Below are positions 11,983 through 23,825 of a stretch of 64,000 nt of DNA, in pieces (positions within the stretch are counted from its first letter, which is position 1; every line of letters begins with the position of its first letter). Made by a program: the position numbers and the translations under genes. The stretch is from Archegozetes longisetosus (taxonomy: Eukaryota; Arthropoda; Arachnida; Sarcoptiformes; Trhypochthoniidae), in contig JAEMBT020000008.1 in NCBI GenBank assembly GCA_018873245.2, positions 14,805,172 through 14,869,171 of the forward strand, written 5' to 3'. The notes beneath the pieces were generated by a model. It ran no database searches. It was not told where the DNA came from and was given only the letters and a program-made list of their open reading frames with translations.

Positions 11983-14900
11983 CTATACACCGGGAGTAGT
12001 AACAATGCTATTGTTCATATCACTTTGAGTCATAATCGCTGAACTACTCTTCTTAGTCCAAAGCGCAGAAATTGTGCGTTTTTGTTCGGGAACATCGTTC
12101 ATGTGGTTCTCGTTCTCAGCTTTTTCGCATTTTTCTTCCTTCATAGCTTTTACTATTTGACTGGGCGTTAGACTTGTTTGCAAAACACGTATAAGACATC
12201 TATTTTAAATAATAAAGTCATTAAGAATTTATTTTTTGCATTTCAATTCTAATACCTCGGAAGTGGTGCTAAGACAGTCACAACTATTAATGTGCACCAA
12301 AATTTGGGATCAGTCGAGGCGTACTTTGTTTAAGACAAAAATATAAATGTTAAATATTATTAGACAAGTTGAAGAGCGAAATACGATAGTTTGTACCTGA
12401 ATAACCATATATGAACTGGATGTTAAGAGAGCACTTCCAAGAGTAGCGTAATTATAAACAAATGCAAATATGAAAAAAATGACTACACTTAAGGCTATAG
12501 AAAGCGCATGAAGTAGAGTCCAAGATCTTGTCTCGATTGCGATGTGCAACAATTGAACGGTTACACAACATGTCATTATAAGTGTGCCTAAAAATAGTAA
12601 TAACTGAAATAATATATTGACTAAACATTAATTAAGTTTATTTACCGAACTCATACATTCCAATAGTAGAGTCATAGTAGATAAGTACAGGCATGAAAAA
12701 TATAATGATACTTTGATATGAAGCGTCCAGCATGTTCACCCAAAATGAATACTCAGTGTAAACCTTTAAAATAGTCTTCAGTTTAGTTCAATTTCATAAA
12801 TCTAATCAATCTAATCTGTCAACTTTTACTTTTGAATTTCTTCCTCTTGAATACAAATGAGGTTTTCTAATAAGTATTTCTGCTGGACAGTCCTGATCGT
12901 AGATTCCGAGAACCATTGGAGGAAATGCTGTAAACATGACGTTCACTATCATTAAGTACATTTGATCGATCATTACGGATCCGCTAAAGCCACAATAGAT
13001 TTGATACCAAAATATGACAAAAATACAGCACTAGATTAGAAAGAAAACATTTATAATTCAGATACTTCAAAACTAAGAGTTGTGATAATTACTGAGTTTT
13101 TGTAGAAAAAATATAGAACAGTTCGTGCCAAACGATCGTAACACCAGTTTCCATGAACAAGGAGAAGTCGTTCCAAGAAATGGAAACGCGACAGCGCAAA
13201 ATCACTGGCCATTACTGCTTGAGTTCCTTCTTGGCCAGAAATACCTTTGTGTTTAAAAAAAATTTTAATTTAACATTTGCAAAAGATAAAATAGACAAAT
13301 TTCTCACCTATACCGACATCAGCGGTTTGAATCATACTGACATCATTGGCACCATCACCTAATTTACAATATTAACTAAGTTAACTTGACTAATATTTGG
13401 GAAATGAGTAGAAATAATACTAACCAATGGCTAATGTCATGACATTTAATTTTTCTTTAACACTCTTGACAACATAAGCCTTCTGCAAAGGCGTTGCTCT
13501 GCAGCACAAAACAGAACTACAATATTCTGATAACTCAATAAAAGAATTAACTAATTCTCGTTCTAGTACGAAAGACAATGATTTTCCATCGACTACTAAT
13601 CCTCTTTTGCGTCGCTCTTCACTATCGACTTTGCTTTTATGATCAGAATCTGGAGAGTTCACAAGAAACGAATTGAGAAAAAGATGCACCAAATATGTGA
13701 TAAAATTAAGTGAATTCGACGTGTTTCTTGGTGTTTGTTCATTTTTGGCTTTAAGCTCGTTTAAATGAAATTTCACGACTTCTTTCGCCGCTTCCTAAAA
13801 GTCATTAATCATAAAAATTCACAAATAATATCAAAGCTTTATGATTAATCTAAAACTCACTCGTGATCTGACATTCAAGTAAATAATTTCCATATCATTT
13901 GTGAAGAGACGACAGGAATAAGCGATATTGACAGCAGTTTCTTGTTTATCGCCAGTTAGAACCCAAACTACAATTCCTGCACTGCGTAACGAATCAATAA
14001 CTTCAGGAACTCTTTCTTGAAGACTGTCCTCAATACCAGTAGCACCCAATAAAACCAAATCAACTTCAATTCTATTCGCAGACTCGAAGAGTAGTTGTTC
14101 ATTATTTTCTAGAGATTGTTCTGCTTTTTTGTGCATTTCATGCCATTCGTTATATTCTTGCTCAGTGAGTATTCTTTTAGACATACAAAGTGTTCGCAAA
14201 CCTTTTTTACTGTAAGAATTTAACTGTTTTTGGGTCATTTCAATAATGTCCTGCATTTCTGGGTCTTTAGTTTTTGCTAAACAGCTAAAAATTGCAGAAT
14301 CAGATCCTTTACAGAAAAGAATAATTTCGTTAGTATTGGGGTGTCTTAAAATAATTGACATCTTTTTGCGCGTAGAATCAAACGGAAGAATGTTTAAAAC
14401 TTCGTATTCGATGACTCCTTCAGTGGGAAGCGAAACTCTAACCATATCTGCATTTCTTTTTAAAAGACGACAATTGTAACGAAAGGCAGCGGTTACTAGA
14501 GCGACTTCATCTGGACTTTCAGACTCATAAATTGGTTTGAATTCTAGAGGCAATGGACTTGGACTATGACTAGGACTTGGAGTGCGTTGTGATGGAGAAA
14601 AACGAAGTGGAATTACAGATAAATAAAATGGTCGTTTGACAGATGTGGCAGTATTTGGTGACTGAGAAGCTGATTGATTCAATGTTAGCGCTGAACTGTT
14701 AACTCGAGACCGAATCGGAGAATTGCCTATTTGATTCAAATATTGACCGCTTCCAGTCATCTGATCTTTATGTGGATGTTTAGAGGCAACGGCTGAATTA
14801 CAAACAGCTAATAATATGAAGAAATCAAGTATGCGCTGACTTTGAACTGGGAGTTGATGTGAGATTCTTTGATCCGGATTGCTCTTGTCCACAACTAATT

Positions 14901-17900
14901 CAACTTTCTGCTCGATCATTGACAATTCATGCTGTAAATCAGGATTAAGTATGAAGTCTTCATTTATTCGATTTTCATCATTAGGTAAAAGTAGTTTTAG
15001 ATCATTCTTTGTCGGTGAGGTTTCGTGATTGTAATCGATTCCTCCTATCGTACATCTTCTGAAAACCATCTTATTTTCAGTCAAAGTTCCGGTCTTATCA
15101 GAAAAAATATACTCAATTTGTCCCAAATCTTCAGTTATATTTAAAGCCCGACAAACAACCCTTTTGTTACTCTTTTCGTCATACAATTTATTGTCTTGGT
15201 GTATATGATAGACTTGTCCTAATTTGATCATTTCAATAGCGACATAGAGTGAAAGAGGAATTATTACTTGATATAAAATAATGAAAGTCCAAAAAACTTT
15301 GAATCCGTCAAAAGCAGGACTGGAGTCAGTGATTTTTGCTAAATAAGGCACTGCTTCAGTATTATCAAACGATGAGAGCCATAGACCATAACCAATGGAG
15401 CCCATTGTGCATAACAAAAGCAAAATAACGACACACCAAATGACATCTCGATTCATGAATCTTTCGAGTTTACTTCTCTTATAACGCGGGCCTCCGTTAT
15501 TCAGCATTGCTTTCGTTTCATGCCCCGCATAAACGACAATACCGTCAACAAAGTCTGTGTTTTTAAGTACACAATCACGAAGAAGTAGATTGTCTTTAGT
15601 AACAGATATTTTATCACCATTTTCTTGAACAATATATCCATTAAACCTATAGATTTGGTTGTTGGGAGCATCGCATTCAATGGTTGACGTGAACTGAGTC
15701 GGTTGAAACGTCTTTTGTTTGCAAGCATAACCCTTAACAACTTGTCTCTGTTTCAAATTGCTTTCTCCATCCAGGTTTGCTGTCTCTACAAAACACAACC
15801 CTTGCTCATCGCTAGTTCTTAAAATTAATATATCTGCCGGAACTGATTCATTGCACGAAAGATGAACTATGTCTCCGACGCGAACGTCTTTCCAACGAGT
15901 TTTCACAAAACGAGAAGCAGACCTATAAAAATAATTTATTTGTTCAAACAGGAGTATAAAAGTACTTATAATAATCAATGTCTTTGTAATTTATATCATT
16001 AAAATGTTTCTAAAAGCATATAATTCAGATCTAGTTCAATATGACTGTGTGGTACACTTCATCAATATTTATGTGTAATTTGTTATGTCCAGACGTGTTT
16101 GTGCATAACTATTTTTCTAAGAAAACAAACGTAAATGTCATTAAAAATGATCGCTTCAATTAATGAATAGTAGAATTAGAGTGAAACACCTTGGCGATTT
16201 CCTTATTTTACATTGATTCAATTGAAATGAGCTCAATAAAAGCTTTGAGGCATAAATCACCTTGAAGGTTTGTTGATCGTTATACCGTTTAGTGAGTTCA
16301 ACACCAAATTATTCAAGAAATACATCAATAATATTATATGTTAAACGGATGGATTCCGACACGGATCATTGTATAAACATTCCTGCTTTCAAACTATCAT
16401 ATTTGTTTTCAATTTAGTTTTCCTTTTCCTAACTAAATCTCGTAGCTTATACTTATTACTTAATTATTCCGGTCAGCTAAATAAATTCGGCAATCATGTT
16501 CTGTTTATTGGGTTTGACAGAAAATTTCTACTGAGATTACGTATTTTGGAGGTCAAATTCGGTTACAAAAAATCTCAATACAAAAATGTATAAAGTAAAT
16601 TAACTTTTTTAATAATAAAATTCGGTTTTGACCGAAATAATTGAGCACTACTGATACTCTAATATTTTATTTAATGTGCCAGTCTAAATTTGACTGAGGC
16701 TTCCACGAATAGCTATCAATTGAAAGTTGGGAAATCCATCAGAAGCTAAATATATTATCAGTAAATCAATTAAGAGGAAACGGCTCAAAATTTACTTTTA
16801 TTGTACATTTTGGTGTAGTGCCACTAACGCTGGCACGAAATCAATTTTTTTCTATAAAACGATCATTCAATTTATTTGATTTTACAGCTCGATTACGAAA
16901 CTAAGAATATGAAAACAATTTACTCTTTAATATGACCTTAATTGCAATTTCTATACAAAATATAGTTAAAAAACCATCATTCATATTGCCTCAAATTATT
17001 TTTACTATTCTTTGAAAATCAAGTCAATTATGGGAATTGGATGCGCACTCATTCAGATAAATTGAAAATATTAATAAATTTCAATTGCATTGCAAGCAAT
17101 ACTAACATTTGGCAAAACTTTTTGGTTAATTACAATTGAATTGACGTATCAGACACAGGTTCAATTGAAACTCAGTTCATTTCATAAATATATTAAAACT
17201 TTTTCCGAATTCAACACAATTTTGAGAAATTAAGGAATTCAAATACAGTCTGGCCCCGATTTCGTTAACTCTTCAGACGCACAAATTTTGCTACTAAAAT
17301 CGAGTTTAGACAAAATTAGACTACGGAGGCAATTTTTTCAAATAAAACACTTCTAATCTTGAATATCGGCTTCTTCAATCAATTTTTGCTGACTTAATGA
17401 ATAATTAAATGTTCTGTCCTTAATAAATCAAGCACTTATATCTATGTTGGTTACATTAACGCTTTTTTTCGAGTAATTCAATTCACTTTCGCAACAATTA
17501 AGTAAATCAATTTATGTAATTTCAAACTAAAACAATATAACTAATGGTAAGGCTCTCTCATATCAAGTTACTTTTCGAGGCTCAAAATGAATATTTAAGC
17601 TTTCGATTTGCCTAAATTATGTGTTTGTATACTTTAATGACATTTTTACGTAGAAAATAGTCAGAATTATACTTATATGCCTCTCCTCTAAAAGCATAAT
17701 TATTTACCTTAACACATAAGTGATACTCGCACACTGACAATTTAGTTTACTATTTATATGGAAAACTAATACTTCAAAATAGTAATCGAATCACTAAAAA
17801 TAACCACTTTAGCTGATTAGTACATCTAAATTCTGTTAGTTTTAGAAAATTTCTGAAAATTTTCATAAACAGTTTAGCTTATTTACACAAACTGTACAGA

Positions 17901-19190
17901 GTTATGGCCAATTCATTCACGTTTTGAACAAACTATAGATAATTATCATTGAATTTTGTTCCATTAAAACTATTCAGTCTAAATCCGATTTTGGCAACTC
18001 ATAATTCCACTGGAATTGAGTCGATAGAGTCGAGTTTTGATAAAAATTTCAACTTGAAAGCTCATTATCCCGAGTACTAGCTATTATAAGTGAGTTATCT
18101 ACTAATCTAAGTTGATATTTTCTTTGAAATAAGACTGAGATTACAAAAAAGTTCGGATTAGGAAATTTTTAAGTTGAATTGCTTAGTTTTGATTTTAGAT
18201 TTGTCAAAATTGAGGACAAATCTTATCTCAAATTTGTAAAGTACAGTACCAGTAAATATCATACTAACTATAAGTCATAAAATCAAGTATTTTCCTGATC
18301 ATGACTTAAAAAGCGATTTGATATTTTTTTATCTCAACCAATTAAAATACATATATAATCATTCAATAATTCACTTAATTAGTTTGAAAAAACTATCGAA
18401 AAGTTCTACTTTTAAATTACAAGTTGTAATAATAGGTCTGACTTTTAGGATCAATAGCTTTTATAATTTCTTTCTTTAGATTTTTATAAGCAATTTGTTT
18501 GAAATTTAGATCAAATAAATTGAAAGGGAATTTCGCAAAGATATGTTTGAAACATATAATCAAAGGAATAACATATGTGTAACAAATGACACCTTAATTG
18601 AAAATATAAAAATAATACTTCATACAAACCTATTATAGACACGACACGTCAAATTGTTAACCCTTTTATCTGATATATATCTGCGTCTGTCTTCGAATAT
18701 GTCTTTCACGGCAGTCACTCCTAACACAAACACCAATGGCACGATTTGGACTTCTTTGGCAAATGCAGTCACTCCTAATTGATACAAAAATATTTTTTTA
18801 ATCATTATTATTGAAACATCTATTCAGAGAAAATTTGACTCAATTTGACATAAAAACAAAATATTCATTAATCAATCCCTATGAGAATTATTCATTCAAA
18901 TCAATGTTAAGTTAGAAACAATAAGAAATAGTTTCAAATTAATTGATTGACTGAGACCTGGAACCCAATTCAGAAGTTGTATTCCAAGAAAGTACAAATT
19001 GGCGAATCTGTGAAACTGCTCGAACAGATTCTTTGGTATGAATGAGATCAGAGTGTATTTAGTGGTTCTGATCTTATTGTTGGCATAATGTTTATTTGGA
19101 TGCAATTTCGCCGGTATATCGGGTGAAACGCAATGATTTGGTACTACTTTTCGTGACTTATTGTCTCTCTTTTTGATGACTTCTTCAGAC
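11983..19190 (-). CDS. P4-type ATPase (lipid flippase), ATP10 class; 5' end incomplete
   Basis: Eleven exons on the minus strand join in matching phase: 19190-18958, 18774-18630, 15922-13861, 13794-13425, 13358-13308, 13244-13093, 13030-12830, 12763-12646, 12587-12397, 12323-12256 and 12199-11983, about 1268 residues. P4-ATPases flip phospholipids from the outer to the cytosolic leaflet. Visible in order: [11 protein letters not shown] followed by [17 protein letters not shown]; actuator motif [11 protein letters not shown]; phosphorylation site [12 protein letters not shown] with its Asp at 15099-15097; nucleotide-binding segment ESPDEVALV; hinge motif [13 protein letters not shown]; and the last membrane helices. 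Segments such as [10 protein letters not shown] followed by [11 protein letters not shown], and FCGFSGS-like [12 protein letters not shown], match ATP10A/B/D more closely than ATP8 or ATP11. The exon at 19190 starts after a splice acceptor and its frame has no ATG before a stop, so at least one upstream exon is missing from my model. The large third intron (15923-18629) is notable. Confidence 0.93.
15923..18629 (-). other. Large intron of the ATP10-like gene
   Basis: A 2.7-kb intron in a gene whose other introns are 56-183 bp. The splice is supported by phase (AG + G = Arg, giving YNR then SASRFV). The interior is AT-rich and I see no nested gene, hairpin or repeat array. Confidence 0.7.
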
Positions 19191-20129
19191 CTGAATTGCT
19201 TTTGATATTAACGAAAGGATTGGTTGACATTCTTTATGAGCTTCTTCGATATTGTAGATAAAAACTTAAATTCATATGAACTGAACTGAAAATAATGAAC
19301 ACATAACCCAACCATAAAAACTAAACTTGGCTTCACATCAAATCAGAATTGATCTCAAGTCACACTTTAATTGAGAAAAGTTCGCATAAAATGCGATAAA
19401 CTATTAATTAATCGGTCTGCTGAGGAGTTCAAGCCATCGATGACACCATTTTTCGGATGATTTAATATTGAAAAAAACTCAAATAAAACAAAAATATATG
19501 AATAAGTAATTTATTAAGTAAATAAATGCATAACTTTTGAGATTACATTCACCACTCTCTTGACTCTCAATCTCATACCGACTGATGCTTATGTCAACTC
19601 TCATTCAATATCAAACTAATTTGTTTTAAATAGTATGAGTGGGAGGAGTTTTCAGTCATATGTTTTGCCGATACTACAGGACCTTTTCAAATGATATCGA
19701 AACCATAATAGCCTTGATTTACACTCTGAACGCATCAATACTTCGATGTGATATAATACTTTTGGCAACTTCTTTTTGCAACTCATTTTTCACTTGAACT
19801 TCTTTCACTTATTAATAATAAATGCAAATATTGAACGAAACAACTAAATAATTTATTTCTTAGATAATAAATGAATATCATTTAATAATTACAGTTATTA
19901 ATTGTAGTCAATTATCTGGTGGAAACTCTGCTTCTCACATCTGTCAAACTTTTGTCAAAACCGTATAACTGAACAGATGTTGACGTGAAAATAATGCTTT
20001 TTAGACTGATTCGTGTTTTTGTTTGTAAAGTAGGCGTAATTCACTTTTCAATGAGTACTTATTGCAATCGATTTTATTGATTTAATTATATTCAAATTAA
20101 TTATTCATTATAAAAATAATTAAATATTA
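19191..20129. other. Divergent promoter region between ATP10-like and COMMD8-like genes
   Basis: About 0.94 kb between two divergent genes. It must hold the COMMD8-like promoter and at least one missing 5' exon of the flippase, but no ATG-containing exon with a matching donor and phase could be picked with confidence. One minus-strand candidate ATG lies near 19660. Confidence 0.5.
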
Positions 20130-20992
20130 ATGGATTACATCAAGCAATTGCAAAACTTGGATAACGAGTCGATTTATTTGGTATTTAATCAATATTTTGA
20201 TCATTTTGTTGTCTTTAAAATTTTGTCATTAATTCTATATAAAATAATCCAAATTTAGTTTATTCATGAAATAATTGATGAAATTTGTGGTATTTCTGAA
20301 CTGAGTCGTCGAAATATGTTCCAAACACTTGGTCGACTGAACAACAATTTTTAGATGTCCGACTATTTTACACAAATTTGTTGTCAAATCTGATCGATAT
20401 TCGGACTAAACACGAGGTTATTATTTGTCATTTAATTCTCAAACCAATCAACTTATTGATGGCATGATTGAGCAAGATATGTCTTTTGTTTGACTAGATT
20501 CTTGCCTTTTGTTATCGCAAATCATTTTGATAAACAATACAGTACTTAAGTTGTTTTAAAACCCTAGAATTTCGTTTTGATTTATCTCAACTTTATAATG
20601 AGTCCCACTTCAAACAAGCAGTTGGAAGTACAGTTTGAACCTATTTTTGTAACCAATCCAAGCCATAGCATAAATTCAAACCTTGATCAACTTTCTATAC
20701 TGTTTTACTGTATATTGTCTTAATATTAATCTGAAGAACTTTTCTCACTTTTTAGTCATTGAAGCAATTCCCAGAAGAAATACAGAAGATCATTTTTGAA
20801 TGCGTTGAAGTTCGCAGAGCAGAGCTGAGGAAAGCAGTCATCAATAACACTATTGCTCAGAATAACCCTATGCTAACTGATTTTTATTGGAAGCTGAATG
20901 TAGTTTTAGGAAGTGATAAAATGACTCAAATTAATGAACCACTACTTAATTTAGACTTAAAAATTGATGAACCAACTTATCAAACAAGTTGA
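20130..20992 (+). CDS. COMM-domain protein, COMMD8-like, with a one-base frameshift
   Basis: Three exons: 20130-20180, 20259-20416 and 20756-20992. COMMD proteins form the heteromeric Commander complex, which recycles membrane cargo from endosomes and modulates NF-kB and cullin signalling. Exon 1 starts MDYIKQLQNLDNE; exon 2 opens with FIHEIIDEICG, matching the COMMD8 helix HKIIDGICG as I recall it. Exon 3 carries the COMM domain, with FYWKLNVVLGSDKM and a Leu-rich PLLNLDLKI strand. Exon 2 is 158 bases where 159 are needed: its first frame stops at 20352, while the conserved continuation beginning WSTEQQFLDVRLFY reads in the next frame from 20330. The break lies between about 20300 and 20330. 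Conserved sequence on both sides and clean splice sites argue for one missing base (assembly error or a recent mutation) rather than a decayed gene. COMMD8 versus another COMMD is moderately sure. Confidence 0.68.
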
Positions 20993-21456
20993 ATAGAAGA
21001 AGCTCAACAGGCTTTGAAACAGTCTTATATCTAAACACAACCAACTTCATAATAGTAATAAATCTTTTAATTGATTTCCTGTAAATATATTGAGTACTTT
21101 CAAACTTCTGAATAAAGTTATTATATTATTGTTTATTAAAGTTATCAATGTTTGAAATCAAAATTTGAGATTTTATTTTCTAGTTATGAACTTTAAAAGT
21201 TTTAAATCAAAAATTCGATTAGATTACTGATAATTACGAATTTTATCAACAATTTTATAAGTTATTTTCTCAAAACCTTACCGGTCTTTTCGGTATTAAA
21301 TGAAAACTAAAATGAGTCCAAAAAGTACGTCAATGTTGCGAAATATTGACGTAGTCTATTTAGAGTTAAACAAAACAGTATTAGATCCATCAAAATATTG
21401 TATAACAGTTATTAATACTCAATTGAACTGATCTTCAACTGAGTTAATCGTCAAAG
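20993..21456. other. Spacer between COMMD8-like and FRG1 genes
   Basis: A 464-bp AT-rich gap between two genes on the same strand. It contains the COMMD8-like 3' end, with an AATAAA close to the stop (about 21058-21063) and another near 21111, and presumably the FRG1 promoter. Nothing else recognised. Confidence 0.5.
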
Positions 21457-22424
21457 ATGTCAGAATATGGAGAGTTCAGGATTGGTAAATTGAAACTTAA
21501 AGGAGAAAAAAGGTATTCATTTATGACTTAAATCCTTCGATTGATTGACAAAAGCACGGAGTCTAACGTTTATTTTCTAAATTGAATTTCAGAAAACATA
21601 AGAAACAGAAGAAACCAAAAAGTGACTTATCGCAAGAATCAAACAGTGCTCGTGACGAACATGACACGCAAAATCATGGTATTAATAACAGATCTTATTA
21701 TTTATTGAAAACTGCAATTTCGAGAATTGTCTAATTGTTGTTTAATTTGATTCATGAATCGATAGGAAATTGGTTCCAATTACATACATTCGATCAAATA
21801 AGTGGTCAGATCTCAATAGAAATGTCTCCCTATCAATACATCAGAGCCTTAGACAACGGGCTCTTCATTTTAGGTGCCGCCCACTCTCCTGGAGAACAGC
21901 CCGATCCCGAAGAAATTCTGACAGCCATTCGTTTGTCAAATACACACATTGGTCTGAAATCAGGTTACAATAAATATCTGAGCATTGATAGTAAGAGTCG
22001 ATTAGTCGGCAGGTCGGACGCCATCGGGTCGCGAGAACAGTTCGAGCCTGTATTTCAAGAATCAAAGTTAGCCCTACTTGGGTCTAACGGTTGTTTCTTG
22101 TCGGCCGATGAGGATCAAGAACTGCCGTATATTATGGCCATAAGCCCAACTGCAGGTCCAAATGAAATGATTAAAATACGCACTAATGTTGATCCGGATG
22201 CGATACGTAAAGAAAAAGAAACTAAAGAGAAACCAGAGGAAGAGAAGGGATCGCTTAAAGATTGTGAAATAAATTATGTTAAAAAATATCAAAGTTTTCA
22301 GGACAAAAAATTGAGATTAAATAGTGAACAAATAAACTTTAAGAAAGCCAAAGATGAGGGAAAACTGCACGAAGTCTTACTCGATAGACGCTCTAAAATG
22401 AAATCAGACAAGTTTTGTAAATAA
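21457..22424 (+). CDS. FRG1: FRG1-like fascin-fold RNA/actin-binding protein
   Basis: Three exons, 21457-21512, 21593-21678 and 21766-22424, join in phase into 266 residues (human FRG1 is 258). FRG1 is a nucleolar and Cajal-body protein linked to pre-mRNA splicing and also reported to bundle F-actin. The N-terminus MSEYGEFRIGKLKLKGEK with its Lys-rich continuation matches the family's basic nuclear-targeting start. The fascin-like beta-trefoil follows, with ALDNGLFILGAAH, IGLKSGYNKYLSIDS, GRSDAIGSREQFEPVFQ and MIKIRTN visible. The conserved tail reads CEINYVKKYQSFQDKKL and then LLDRRSKMKSDKFCK, ending with the typical YCK/FCK. The ATG at 21457 is the first codon of the recognisable N-terminus. 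The gene is convergent with the DCUN1D gene, with 227 bp between stops. AATAAA at 22567-22572 is the likely poly(A) signal. No defect seen. Confidence 0.94.
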
Positions 22425-22651
22425 TTCCACTCTATACCTGACAATTAAATTCATGTTTTTCGGCTTAAAATAATTTACTGTAAAAATTTCTTCAACTTAT
22501 AAGCTTTTTGTAAAACGTGGGCACTATTTGTTTAGAATTTTTAGGTGAATATTTTGACAAATCATTAATAAAACTTTAAAACATTTCTTTTCCCTAATAC
22601 AAATAGAGTTTGTATTAATTTGTTTTAATAAGTGTTAGCATTAAATGGCCG

Positions 22652-23825
22652 TTAATTTTGTAGAACGTTTTTTCGATACCAATCAACAAACTCATCGAGG
22701 AGTACAGGCCAAGCGCCGTCTTCGTCATAATTGCTGAGATCATGACTAATAGAACGACTAAATTCAAGAACATTACACCACTGGTCTTTGTTCAGAACTT
22801 TGTATTTTGATTGCTCTAGAAATTGATGAAAGTATGGATAGAGTGCCCAACGTTTCGATAGTAACAGTTGAAGCATTCCTTTGGCCGTTTCTAAATCGAT
22901 GCTTCGCTGATCTTTGTCCTAAAAATTATTATCAATTAATTTGAATAAATTTAAACTAAATGAGAGATTGATTGCAAACCTTTGCGAAATCAAATGAGTA
23001 GCGATATATTGATTTGAAAGTTGACTGATCATTGAGCAAAGACCGCAGATAATCTAACTTATTACGCAATTTTGCTATAGAATCGCACCTTTTCATCAAA
23101 AATTATAAATTATTCAATGTTTCAACTAATGTCTACTATCGAAAACTTACTGTAATTCAGTCATTCCCTTTAGCCATTCTTTCACGTGAAAATACCCCAT
23201 TTGTTTGGCATCCATTTTCCACGACAAGACTAACATCACAATGTCTTCGGGCGCAACTTGAAGTGCTAAACAAAAGCTTTCGATGCCTTCCGGTTCAATA
23301 ATATCGGGATCTGAGACGGCTTTAGATTCCGAAATAAATGTTGTATTACAAACTGTTTGCAACAGGCAATATTCTAGTGATTAATGACTTACAGGCGAAT
23401 TCTTTGAATAAAGTAATACAACGTTTTTGTGAGAAACCACTCATATCGTCATCGTTTCGGGAAGAATTACGACGAGAATTATAACTGTGAATCAAATTAT
23501 TGAATAACATTTCGAATAAAATAACCGACCGAAAGAGTTAAACAACGACTGAAATTGCATTTAGATAAATGATAAAATGGTTGAGTTGTGTCTGAGGCTC
23601 AGTTAATCAATGATTCAATGAAAATGATTCAAAGGAAATGAATGGAAGCGATACAAAGTCTAGATTACACAATATAATCATTATGAAAATGCAATCAATG
23701 TCGTCATATTGATAGCCATACCGATCAGAGCTCATAATAGAATTTTTCAATCTTTTTGAATTAGGCTTTTCTTCTTCAACGACGTCTATATTATATTTTC
23801 TACGCCTGGGAGGCATTGGAGGCAT
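22652..23825 (-). CDS. DCN1-like neddylation co-ligase, DCUN1D4/5 group
   Basis: Minus-strand exons 23825-23722, 23484-23393, 23319-23151, 23088-22980 and 22918-22652 join in phase into about 246 residues (human DCUN1D5 237, DCUN1D4 292). These proteins help RBX1 and UBE2M/UBE2F load NEDD8 onto cullins. The basic N-terminus [12 protein letters not shown], likely nuclear, matches the VMPPRKKRR region of DCUN1D4. The PONY domain includes [62 protein letters not shown] and the cullin-binding end [20 protein letters not shown]. Exon 3 could instead start at 23352; I prefer 23319 because the intron is then 73 bp rather than 40 bp and the protein aligns with fewer insertions. The frame is open upstream of the ATG to an acceptor-like CAG at 23898, so an extra N-terminal exon is possible. 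Confidence 0.9.

Noticed and set aside
20331-20353. A roughly 23-bp intron to repair the COMMD8-like frame
   Set aside because: Far below the 56-bp minimum of the introns supported elsewhere; a one-base deletion is simpler.
23320-23352. Upstream acceptor for DCUN1D exon 3 at 23353
   Set aside because: It is in phase but gives a 40-bp intron and an 11-residue insertion absent from human relatives; 23319 preferred though not excluded.
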